From Protea cynaroides (lineage: Eukaryota; Streptophyta; Magnoliopsida; Proteales; Proteaceae), in contig CM053267.1 in the NCBI GenBank assembly GCA_028583415.1, forward strand, positions 21,087,814-21,151,813: DNA of 64,000 nucleotides, in the 5' to 3' direction. The notes beneath the pieces are model-generated. The model was not told the DNA's origin. It did not search any database and was given only the letters and a program-made list of their open reading frames with translations. The translations under genes and the position numbers were made by a program. The stretch's first letter is position 1, and every line of letters begins with the position of its first letter. Shown here in pieces: positions 55,151 to 64,000 of the stretch.

Positions 55151-55975
55151 TAACCTCCTTGTCACTAGCCCATATAAAGTTCCACATCTACCTCTCTAGA
55201 GTTCTAATCATTAAGCTTGGCTACTAGTTGATCAAACAGGTGTGAATTGGCATGCTCGCCACCACCGATTTAACCAATTCAATTCTACCAACCATCGATA
55301 AAAGCTTACTTTTTCACCCCATTAACCTTCCCTTTATCTTGTGGGGAAAGAACAAACCGGGAACCAGCACCTGAGCAATGCGTTGCTTCCGAGGAATAGT
55401 AACTCCACCCACAAACAACTTGCTCTTCTCCAAGTTATTTTTTTGCCCCGAGCACTAATGGTATTCATCTAAAAAATTCTTCGAATTTCTAACATACCTA
55501 AGATTGGCATACATGAAGATAAACACATCATCCGCAAAAAGAAGGTGAGACAAAGTTGAAACCCCTCTCAGAAATTGAAGAGATTTTATACGACCACCAG
55601 AAATGAGGGATGGAAGGCCCCTACTAAGAACTTCTTCAGCCAAGATAAATAGCATCGAAGAGAGCGGATCCCCCTAATTTAACCTACATTCCACACCAAA
55701 GAATCCCACAGAATCACCATTCAATAGAACAGAGATTCTGGTAGACTGGAATAGTTATTGCAGCCATAAAATCCACTTCTCCGCAAAACCAAAGGCTATA
55801 AGCACTATGAACAAAAAGAACAAAGACAAAGTGTCATAAGCTTTTTGTACGTCCAACTTCCACTCATGAATCTTAAAACTAGACTTAATTACATCAAACA
55901 AACTGAATAAAAAGTTTGGGCGGGGATCTATTTGCCGCTTGCTTGTAATGGCTTCCCACACCTAAGTCATTGGAC
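55151..55975 (-). pseudogene. LINE ORF2 reverse-transcriptase fragment
   Basis: Minus strand: IHEWKLDVQKAYDTL, VLIAFGFAEKWILWLQ, TRISVLLNGDSVGFFGVECR, MLFILAEEVLSRGLPSL, the catalytic LLFADDVFIF, KSKLFVGGVTIPRKQRIAQV and GRIELVKSVVASMPIHTC. These are L1-type RT motifs in order. Stops throughout. It joins 45002-45265 across element F. Confidence 0.85.
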
Positions 55976-56779
55976 GCATAGGAGGAGGGCAACATGGTTG
56001 TATATAGGGAGACCCCCATGATCAAAGAAGGGAGAAAGTCTCAATAGGAGAGTATGTGTGAAAGCGATTTACATACTCCTTTTCCCCAAAAAAAAAAGTT
56101 TTGATCAAAATTCATTTTCATTGTTTGTTCTAAGCAGTTATTAATGAAGCGAGAGGGGGTTTGGCAAGCTGAGAGTATATTATCTTTCAAAATTCCTTGT
56201 TTGTTAGTTTTTTGTTTTTATTTTTTTCTCGTATTGTTATCTAAATCCTTCCATAAGGAGAAAAAATTTCTCTTCCATGGGTGAACACGGTAAACGAAAA
56301 CTAGAGGACAGGATCATTAAATGACTCGCTTACTAGATCCTAAGCTAGAAAGCACAAAATCATCACTAATGGAGCTTCTAAAGAAAGAGCTGAAAGGAAA
56401 GTATGGATTGACTCTTTAAGTCCCTCACTCCGCTTGTCTCACTTTCTTTCCTCCCCAAGCATGCGAAGATATCCGGAGTTGATCTATGATCTCCCTCTAT
56501 TTTCTCACTTGACTCACTTAGCTACTATTTGAATAATCAATAGTTTTTATTGAATGTCAAACTACATAGACAACTAGAATCACGCTGTGTTTGATTGCAA
56601 GGAGAATTGAAGGGAAGGGAAGAGAAATTTTTTAACTTAAAAAGAAAAATTTTGTAATGATTACTGCACATGTTATCATATTGCTATATAACTAATTCCA
56701 AATCATTCCTTATTTAGTTATTAACTTACACTTTACTTTGCATTCAAATCCCTTGCATTTAAAAAGTAAAATAAATTTT
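55976..56779. other. No gene seen
   Basis: AT-rich sequence with an A10 run near 56088. No open frame with recognisable content and no clear repeat boundary. It could include the decayed upstream part of the LINE or host spacer. Confidence 0.5.
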
Positions 56780-57145
56780 AGAAAAATTTTCATCTACAAC
56801 CCAAGAAGTATTCTATATTCGACCTACTACCCACACTTTTCAGCTAATGTTATCTACTACCCAAACGTTTGACTGAAATACTAAAAGAAACCCACGCAAT
56901 TAGTTGAATCCCGTTAGATGATGACATCATCTCAATTTGTAATTTTATGGGTCAATATTGCCCTTATTGTAATGTTTTAGGACTATTATACCCTTAATGT
57001 TTGATTTCACCCTACCCCCCAAATTTTTACAACAGTAAAAGTGGAAAAAACCCACCAACAGTTCGAGCTTGAGCTTCTCCTTACGAGACGATTCTGAGAA
57101 ACCCTAGCTCGCCAACGACGACTGTGAGACTCTTATTCCCCAACT

Positions 57146-57428
57146 AGGTAAGCTGAAGCCCCTTCGTCTGTGAACTTCTTCTTCCCTGACTGGCGACTGA
57201 ACTTTTATTTTCTCATTTCCATCTAGTGGTTATCATCTACAACCCAGAGATTTTGGGGCAGCCATCGTGATTCACCGACGAAGGTCACTAGGTAAGCTGA
57301 AGCCCCTTCCTCTATGAACTTCTTCTTCCCCGACTGGCAATTGAACTTTTATTTTCCCATTTTTAGTGGTTATCTTCTACAACCCAGAGATTTTGGGGCA
57401 GCCATCATGATTCACCGACGAAGGTTGA
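57146..57428. repeat. 144-bp tandem duplication near the MULE left end
   Basis: Two copies (57146-57289, 57290-57428), each starting AGGTAAGCTGAAGCCCCTTC and containing CTACAACCCAGAGATTTTGG. They differ by a few bases. Confidence 0.9.
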
Positions 57429-58036
57429 AGACAATCAGAAATTTGGGGCAATCACCCTCTCCAACGGTTTTCCTCAATCTTGAGGTTTGTAACCTTAACC
57501 AAAAGTTTACAAATTGAGATTCTTCCTAGTTTTATAGTTTCCCTCGACATTGTTCTTGTTAGCGTGGGTTCAGTTGACAATAAAGTAGGAAAAACCTGCA
57601 AAATATTCTCTTTTGTCAAATGAAACTATTTGATTAGTATTTTTCCTAGGTTTTATGGATTCCTTTTTTTGTATCCGTTTGTTGTCTATTTTTAAAATAA
57701 TGTTTTCTTTTGTCTACCAGCAATTTTCTTTTGTTTTCTACTGTTATTGTTAAAGTAGTGTTATATTTTTTCCATGTCTTTTGTTAAAGTAGTGGATTTT
57801 GTTGAAGTAGTGTTCTCTGTTGTCTACTCAATTAATATTATAATTTCATCCCCACATCGTCTTTGTCTGCCATTGAACTTGCATGATATATATCACCTGC
57901 TTTTGTCTGATATTAAAGTTGGATCATATATATCCCCTATTCTCAGAGTATGATATATATCCCCTGTTGTCTTAAAGTAGTGTTCTTCTTTTTCTCAAAG
58001 TACAATAATAGGTTGCTTATATATCCCACTGGTGCA

Positions 58037-58440
58037 ATGTCAAAAGTTGCAACTTGGGATGACTACAGACAGCCTGTTAAAGTAGTGCAACTTGGGATGA
58101 CTTCAAAAGAGAGGGTAATATCACTGTCAAAAGTTACATTAACTTCAGATGAGTGGCGACAGTACTAGTAGTGTCAAAAGTTACAACTTAGTCTCATATA
58201 GACAGGTGGGGACTGGGGACTCATAAATAAGAGTCTGAAATGTCAAAAGTTGTAAGTAGGGCTCATAAATAAGAGTCTGAACTGTCAAAATTCCTTACTT
58301 TGATACCCTTCTAAAAGTGTCGATATTGTTTATATACATACATTATTGTTGATATATCAAAGTGTCAAAAGTGTCAATATATGTATGGGGACCATATAGA
58401 CAGGTGGGGTCTGGGGACAGTAGTAGCAGTGTCAAAACCT
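58037..58440. repeat. Cluster of TGTCAAAAGT motifs upstream of the transposase
   Basis: TGTCAAAA or near copies at about 58039, 58125, 58172, 58241, 58283, 58363 and 58430. A longer direct repeat, ATATAGACAGGTGGGG, occurs at 58196 and 58395. Subterminal motif clusters occur in MULEs, but no function can be shown. Confidence 0.6.
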
Positions 58441-58552
58441 TCCAAGGAGGTCTGTATTAATATTTTCTCACTACATTGATGTCATTTTTTTTATACCTTT
58501 TCATTAATTTGATATCTTCTAATTGATTTTGTTTCATCATTTGAACAGCACA

Positions 58553-61328
58553 ATGACAGATAAAGTTTCCGTCTATTATATGTGCAAGGATCACACAGAG
58601 ATGAAATTAGTAGATGAAGATAGATATGGGTGGATAGACCTGGTGTACGATGCCTACTGTATAGTTCTATCTCACATTCCAAATGGTAGGAATGTCAACT
58701 TCAAAGTTAGGGCTGAGCTGCCTAAGGGTGGTCACATGGATGTAATGAATGACTTATATGTGCTGGATATGATTAGAATCTTCACAGAAGAAGGTAATGG
58801 TAACCCCTTACATATCTATGGGGTAGTTGTGGGGGAAACCATGGAAGTTGATTACACTATTAATGGGCATTCTGGAGCTATGATAGGTTGGCCCAGACCT
58901 GGCAAGGCATCAAAGGAAAAGGTTAGCACAGTGCCTATCCATGTAGAGCCCAAAACTACAGCTGACACTATTGTTAGAGTGCCTACCCATGAAGAGCTAA
59001 GAGTACAGTTGATTCTATTGTCAGACTGCCTACCCGTGAAGAGCCCTTAACTACTACCATTAGAGCTGTCGTATCATGTCTGAGGTTGAAGAAAACTCTT
59101 GTTAGTAGGCATTTAATGAAGGTGCCCAGCACTATTGGTACTAAGAAATCTGATAAAGGGAATGGTGGTACCAGTAAGCGGAACAAGGGCAAAGAACCAG
59201 CCATCAGTGAAGGAAGTAAATATGATGGTAAAGGTAGTGAAGATGATGACGATCTTCTAGATACTAATTGGAATATTAATCTTGAAGATGATAGAGAATT
59301 ATCTACTGATCTTGAAGAGTATGATGATGGAGAGGATGAGGAGAGTATCATTTTGTCAAAAATGGAAGAAGTTGAAGATGAGCAGGAAACCAGTAACAGA
59401 GACAATGAGATTGACATTTATCATTTGGAGTAAACATTAAGGTTGCACAAAAATTTGAGGATGTTCATTCTTATAGGAGAGTTTTGAAGGATTTTATTAT
59501 CCAAGAAGGGAAAAATATAATAAGGATGAAAAATGAGACCAAGAAGGTGATTGTCGTATGTGCAAGTGATGGGTGTCCATGGTCAATTTATGTTGTTGTT
59601 GAATTGGATGGTCGTACTTTCAAAGTGAAAAGGTTTACCTCTACACATACTTGTGCTAGGGTGGAAGTTAATAAAAGTGCAACTTCGAACTGGATAGCCC
59701 GAAAACTTGCTAACAGGCTAAGGGCAGATCTACGAATGAAAATAAAGACCATGGAGTAGGCTATTATTGCAAGATATGGGATTAAACCTAGCTTCGGCCA
59801 ACTATACCGTGCACGGTTAGTGACTAAGGAGGAGTCTATCTTAGCACATAAGCAATCATATGCATCCTTGCAAAAGTATGGTGAGGCTTTACTACAAAGG
59901 AACCCTGGGAGTTCATTCAAGTTATAATTTGAGCATATGTCTGCTTCAACAGAAAATCCAGTCTTCAAGAGGGTTTTTATTTGTTTAGTAGCATGCAAGA
60001 AAGGGTTTGTTCAAGGATGTAGGCCATTTGTTGGCATTGATGGCTGTCACTTTAAAGGGAGATATGGTGGGATTCTTTTGGCAGCTACGTCAATGGACGT
60101 CAACAATGGTCTGTTTCCTCTTGCTTATAGTGTGGTTGATGGTGAGAAGAAAGATAGTTAGACATGGTTCTTGATTGTATTAGCTGATGCAATATCTTCT
60201 GTTCTTGATGGGCGTACTCTAACATTCATGTCAGATAAACAAAAGGTAAACCATTTTTCAATTTAAGAAATACTATGATATATTATTTAAAACATCCAAA
60301 TGATTCCTCTGACATTCTTATTTCTTATTTATTGGGATCGTCTGAAGCAATTATTGAAATTTTTCCAATTATCCATCAAAGGTTATGTTGTAGACACTTA
60401 TACAGTAATTTCAAGAACAAATTTCAAGGTTTATTGCTTAAGAGATTGTTTTGGACTACATGTAAGTCTACCATTGTTGAAGGCTTTAACAATGCAATGA
60501 ATGAGATAAAGGTGGATAAGATGGAAGCCTATGAATGGATGATGAGAATCCTAGTCTCATCCTGGGCTAGACATGCCTTTGACCACAGCATTGTTAGTGA
60601 CCATGTCACAGTCTTTCAACAACTGGATTAATCCTATCAAGTGCAAGCCCATTCTCCTATTAATTGATGAAATCAGAGTATAGCTTACAAGAAAGATGCA
60701 TAGCAGATTCCAGAGTGGTTATATGTTGAACGGTAAGTTGACACCTTTATTTCAGAAAAAATTAGATCTGGCTTAAAATGCATCTAAAAGATGTAGTGTA
60801 CTGTCTTGTGGTCCAAATGAGTTCGAAATTAACGATGGAAGCAGTAGGTACATAGTAGATTTGAAGAAGAATATTTGTGAATGTTATGCACAGGAAGTTA
60901 CTGGAATTCCATGTAAGCATGCAGCAGCTGCAATTCGGTTAAAGAAAGGGAATGTAGAGGATTATGTATCATCATATTTCTCTCCTGAAAAGTTCATGCT
61001 CTCCTATGCCAAGGTCTTACATGGTATGCCTGGCTTGACCAGCTTCAAGATCAATGGAGATGGTCCTGCGATACAGCCTCTATGTTATGGGAGAAAAGCT
61101 GGTAGGCCATCCAAGAAAAGGAGAAAAAAAACTGAGGAAGAACCGGATAGTCAAACTAGAAACAAAACTTCTTTTGTTAGATGTTCCTACTATAAACTCA
61201 TTGGTCACAACTCGAGGACTTGTAAAGCAAAAAAAGAAAATTCTTCTCAACAAGGAACCCAAGAACCACCATCTCAAAAACTATCACCCTCTAAAAAGGT
61301 ATCACTTCTATTAGAAATTACCATATAA
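58553..61328 (+). pseudogene. MULE transposase (MuDR type), broken
   Basis: Starts MTDKVSVYYMCKDHTEMKLV right after a TTTGAACAG acceptor. An acidic region follows (SEDDDDLLDTNWN). Then the MuDR DNA-binding type domain (VIVVCASDGCPWSIYVVVEL ... THTCARV, about 59540-59660). The transposase core is PFVGIDGCHFKGRYGGILLA (about 60030) and LDGRTLTFMSDKQK (about 60235), holding the first two acids. An intron-like gap follows at 60246. SWIM finger CECYAQEVTGIPCKHAAAA near 60885, then RKAGRPSKKRRKKTEEEP and a degenerate knuckle CSYYKLIGHNSRTC. Stops near 59048, 59431, 59757, 59925, 60159 and 60629. Confidence 0.88.
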
Positions 61329-61363
61329 AATTTCATTGTAATTTAATTTCTGCTACTCATATC

Positions 61364-61620
61364 GATGTTATTTGTGATTATCCAGACCAAAAAGAGTACT
61401 GGAACTAGGTCTCAAGGGCAGGCTACACAAGTATGACTTTTGTTTGAAAATTCCAAGCATTTATTTATGCTACTCATATCTTCTTATTTGTGATTATACA
61501 AAGAAAAAAGAGTACTGGAATTACGTCTCAAGGGCAGGCTACACAGGTATGATTTTTGTTTGAAAATTCCAAGCATTTATTTATGCTACTCATATCTTCT
61601 TATTTGTGATTATGTAGAGC
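61364..61620. repeat. 116-bp tandem duplication at the 3' end of the transposase gene
   Basis: The exon-like GAGTACTGGAA and the flanking TTTGAAAATTCCAAGCATTT recur at 116-bp spacing (GAGTACT at 61394 and 61510). A third partial copy of the intron-like flank runs up to 61620. Confidence 0.8.
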
Positions 61621-61949
61621 AAAATGCAGAACAGATCTCAATTCTCCAGGGCATCCCAAGAACCATCTATCTAGGCAAAAGGGTTGGCAAGAATGGCTGC
61701 AAAGGTATAAAAGTTCAGGAAGCAATATGTAGAAAAACATAGGCAGAATAGTTAGAGGGCAGGTGAGAAATAATTGTCTTAAGCTGATGCATTTTCTTTT
61801 TTTCTTATTGGTTTTCAAGGAATATGGGCAGCTTACAAGAAGGGAAATTTCTTTGTGTTTTTTTTATGACAGTATTAAAGAAAGGGATATGGGCAGCTTA
61901 GGTGGATAGGGCAGCTTAAAGAAAGGGATTTTTTTTTTTTTTTTTTGTT

Positions 61950-62285
61950 ATTGTATGGATGACTGTAAACACTACTAATTGTCATGGAAACAATGTTAGC
62001 AAGAATATGGGCAGCTTACAGCATGAATGTTCTTACAAGAAGGGATTTTTTTTTTTTTTTTTGGTTTGTATAGATAACTGTTAACAGTATTGATGGGCAT
62101 GGATTTCAGCAGAAAATTTTTCTTTTGGTTTGTATGGATGACTGTATACAGTATTGATGGGCATGGTTTTGAGTAGGAATAACTTTTTTTTGGGGTTTGT
62201 ATGGATGACTCTAAACAGTATTGATGGGCATGGATTTCAGTAGGAATGATATTTTTGTTTTTTGGGTTTGTATAAAGACAATGAT
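61950..62285. repeat. Degenerate 64-71 bp tandem repeats
   Basis: TATGGATGACTGTAAACAGT-type units followed by ATTGATGGGCATGG start near 61953, 62069, 62133, 62200 and 62271, with T-runs between. Non-coding 3' region of the MULE. Confidence 0.75.
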
Positions 62286-62339
62286 TTCAGTAGGGATGAT
62301 ATTTGTAAATAGTTAATTGGTTGTTGCATATGAATGTTT

Positions 62340-62600
62340 AAGGCAGGTTAATTGGTTCATTCAAGTCCATGATTAGCAGGTTAAATGGTTGTTCTATATG
62401 AATGTTAGCAGGAAGATAATGCTGAAACAATGATTTCAGTAGGAATGTTTTTAAGCTATATGGACTAGGTTTATATTATAATGAACAAGTTGTAGGAATG
62501 GTTGTTGTATATGAATGTTTTTAGCAGGTTAATTGGTTCATTTAGGTCCATGATTAGCAGGGTAAATTATTGTTGTATATGAATGTTAGCAAGTCAGGTT
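62340..62600. repeat. Direct repeat, about 181-bp offset
   Basis: CAGGTTAATTGGTTCATT, then GTCCATGATTAGCAGG, occur from 62344 and again from 62525, each followed by TATATGAATGTTAGCA. Confidence 0.8.
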
Positions 62601-63126
62601 ATTTTGTCACTTGGGAAATTCAGATTAGTCTACAATTTGACATGTGTGTAGGAGGTGTGAAAAGGGAGTAATGAGAGAGCAGAGTGTGAACGGGTTATTG
62701 GGTTTAGACTTGAAGTACCCAAACTTAAACAACCTTCAGGGAGTGATGAGAGGGCAAAGTGTGAAAAGACAAACCATGAAGCACATGCAACTCCTTGTAA
62801 GAGTTGAATCCCAGATTCAGTATGTCCTCGCACACACTTCACAAAATACAAGTTCACAAATGTTAGACAAACAAATGCCCTTGTGAAAGTTCAATCCCAG
62901 ATACAGTCTAGAAGTTGAGTATTATGTAAGTTTGGTAGCTAATCTGGGTTCTTCAAAACACAATCAGGCTACAAAATCACAGAAAAAAATAACCAATGCC
63001 CAATGCATGAATCGTAGTTACATGCCATGAAGAATTTCATAAAATTCATTAAAAGTATCCTTTTACAACACCCATTATCAATTGTCTCTGTAGGATAAAA
63101 TAAAAGGGATCTAAAGCTCCAATCCA
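62601..63126. other. No gene seen
   Basis: 3' region between the MULE transposase and the opposite-strand GRF gene. It holds an imperfect repeat of GTTGAATCCCAGATTCAGTA / GTTCAATCCCAGATACAGTC at 62803 and 62889. No supported coding sequence. Confidence 0.5.
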
Positions 63127-63730
63127 TTAATTATTTTTCTCCTCAGCATCCTTCAATTCTAGCATCTCAACAGCTTCAAGGAGCTCTTCAAACAACCTAG
63201 AATTTTGGCCAGTAGTTCTAATTACTCTTTTTAAGTATCCTTTCAAATAACCAAGCGAAGTACTTCTAGCAGTTGCTGTATTTGATGTGGTTGTCTACAT
63301 GCTTTCTCCTGTAGGCTGGGAGCATTCACCTGTCTCAGCAATTGCAGTATTGGTGCTACTAGAGCAGTCCATTGTCTCTACCCACTTGAACATCCTGCAT
63401 CCATGATTATCCATCTGCAATACAATTATATATGTTACAAGCTTCATTGAAAAGGGCAGTATTTAAAAAAAAAAGATGAACAAAGACTAAATTAATACTA
63501 ACTCTTATGGAGAGTGGACAACACTAGAATTGTCGTCCCTTGTTACTTGTCATTTTGGCCATACGGACTTTGAACTTCCCTAATCCATATTTACATTGCT
63601 TTAATTGATCCAACCACAGAACAAACTTCTGACATCTTAGGCAATGATAATACTTCCTCCCAACATTATTTCCTTTAGTTATTGTTTGTGTGACACATGT
63701 GCAAGTACAGGTCTCACATTTGGCATCCAT
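63127..63730 (-). pseudogene. GRF-type zinc-finger protein, companion gene of the MULE
   Basis: Minus strand. Exon 1 from MDAKCETCTCTCVTQTITK to KGRQF carries a GRF-like pattern (CETCTC ... NNVGRKYYHC ... CQKFVLWLD). An intron follows, with acceptor TATTGCAG at 63415. Exon 2 is MDNHGCRMFKWVETMDCSSS with one TAG (about 63298) and a helical tail LKGYLKRVIRT, LFEELLEAVEMLELKDAEEK, stop 63127. GRF fingers bind nucleic acid and occur beside plant MULE transposases. LTR G abuts the ATG, so the true N-terminus may be beyond the window. Confidence 0.6.
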
Positions 63731-64000
63731 TGTAAGACCCGCACTCCACTAACTTGGTATGACCGTGTCGTGCCAGGTCTTCCCATCATTCCTGGACCAA
63801 GTAGACCGAGCGTGTAAAGATGGATCACAAATCAGGTATAAAAATTGACTCAACACCCAAAACTGTATGCATATGGTCGGATACCTGGGCAGGTATGGTC
63901 GACCATATGGTAAAAATGAAGATCACAAATCCAGGACCCCACAATCGATGATTTCGACCCTACGGTCGACGGGTTCTGCGACCGTAGCCATCGACCGTGA
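63731..64000 (+). repeat. Start of an LTR of another Tekay-type element (G)
   Basis: Begins TGTAAGACCCGCACTCC directly after the GRF gene start and runs out of the window. It shares the AAGACC...GGTCTT start hairpin with the other LTRs and has a block of GGTCGACCATATGG and ACGGTCGACGGG motifs where A, B, D and E have GGGTCGA. Whether it is a full element or a solo LTR cannot be seen. Confidence 0.75.

Larger units (their letters stand above)
56780..63730 (+). mobile_element. Decayed Mutator-like element (MULE), right end cut by LTR G
   Basis: Contains a MULE transposase pseudogene on + and a GRF-zinc-finger gene on -. The left end is placed tentatively near the CATCTACAACCC region at 56791, and the same core recurs at 57230 and 57373. 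The right inverted repeat is not found before 63730, where a new LTR begins, so it should lie beyond the window. Confidence 0.55.

Overview
The window is gene-poor, repeat-packed nuclear DNA from a flowering plant. Evidence: Ty3/gypsy LTR retrotransposons of two plant lineages, initiator-Met tRNA primer sites, plant-type introns, a plant L1-type LINE, Mutator-like (MULE) DNA, and a piece of a plant formin gene. I see no intact host gene. The species cannot be told from the sequence.

Layout, outermost to innermost. (1) Element C, a Tat-lineage Ty3/gypsy element on the + strand, starts left of the window and ends with its 3' LTR at 43355. It carries a second, archaeal-type RNase H, a 54-bp tandem array behind pol, and an antisense spliced gene next to the 3' LTR. 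(2) Inside C's pol sits element A (to 21704), a Tekay/Del chromovirus on the + strand. A's integrase is split by element B (6466-18219), a related complete copy. (3) Inside C's antisense gene sits element D (26044-40578), a third Tekay copy on the - strand. D's gag is split by E (33120-35524), a solo LTR. (4) Beyond C, 43389-44992 is a Pack-MULE-like element carrying a broken formin FH1-FH2 fragment. (5) A LINE ORF2 (- strand) is split by element F (45266-55150, - strand), the least damaged Tekay copy. (6) 56780-63730 is a decayed MULE with a transposase pseudogene and a companion GRF zinc-finger gene on the opposite strand. G, the start of another Tekay-type LTR, interrupts it at 63731. Target-site duplications (TSDs) visible: ACTAT/ACTGT (B), GACAA/GGCAA (D), TATCT (E), TAACC (F).

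How the parts work together. The Tekay copies share an unusual plan. Their LTRs are about 2.3 kb, with the TATA box only about 375 nt in, then an AUG-free leader ending in a splice donor. A long U5 carries a short conserved cysteine-containing ORF. After the PBS comes an antisense two-exon gene for a plant-transposon-type protein. A GGGTCGA/TCGACCC-rich block lies between that gene and gag, and a splice acceptor lies just before the gag ATG. A short phase-1 intron between gag and protease holds a stop in its retained form, so splicing could set the Gag:Gag-Pol ratio. Copy A lacks exactly this intron. F and E also have LTRs extended at the 5' end by about 55 bp containing a second polypurine tract.

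The most novel items are the antisense gene with its shared motif block, the LTR-encoded mini-ORF, the gag-pol intron with one precise loss, and the extended LTRs. Every gag-pol here is disabled by stops or frameshifts, so current mobility would need trans help.
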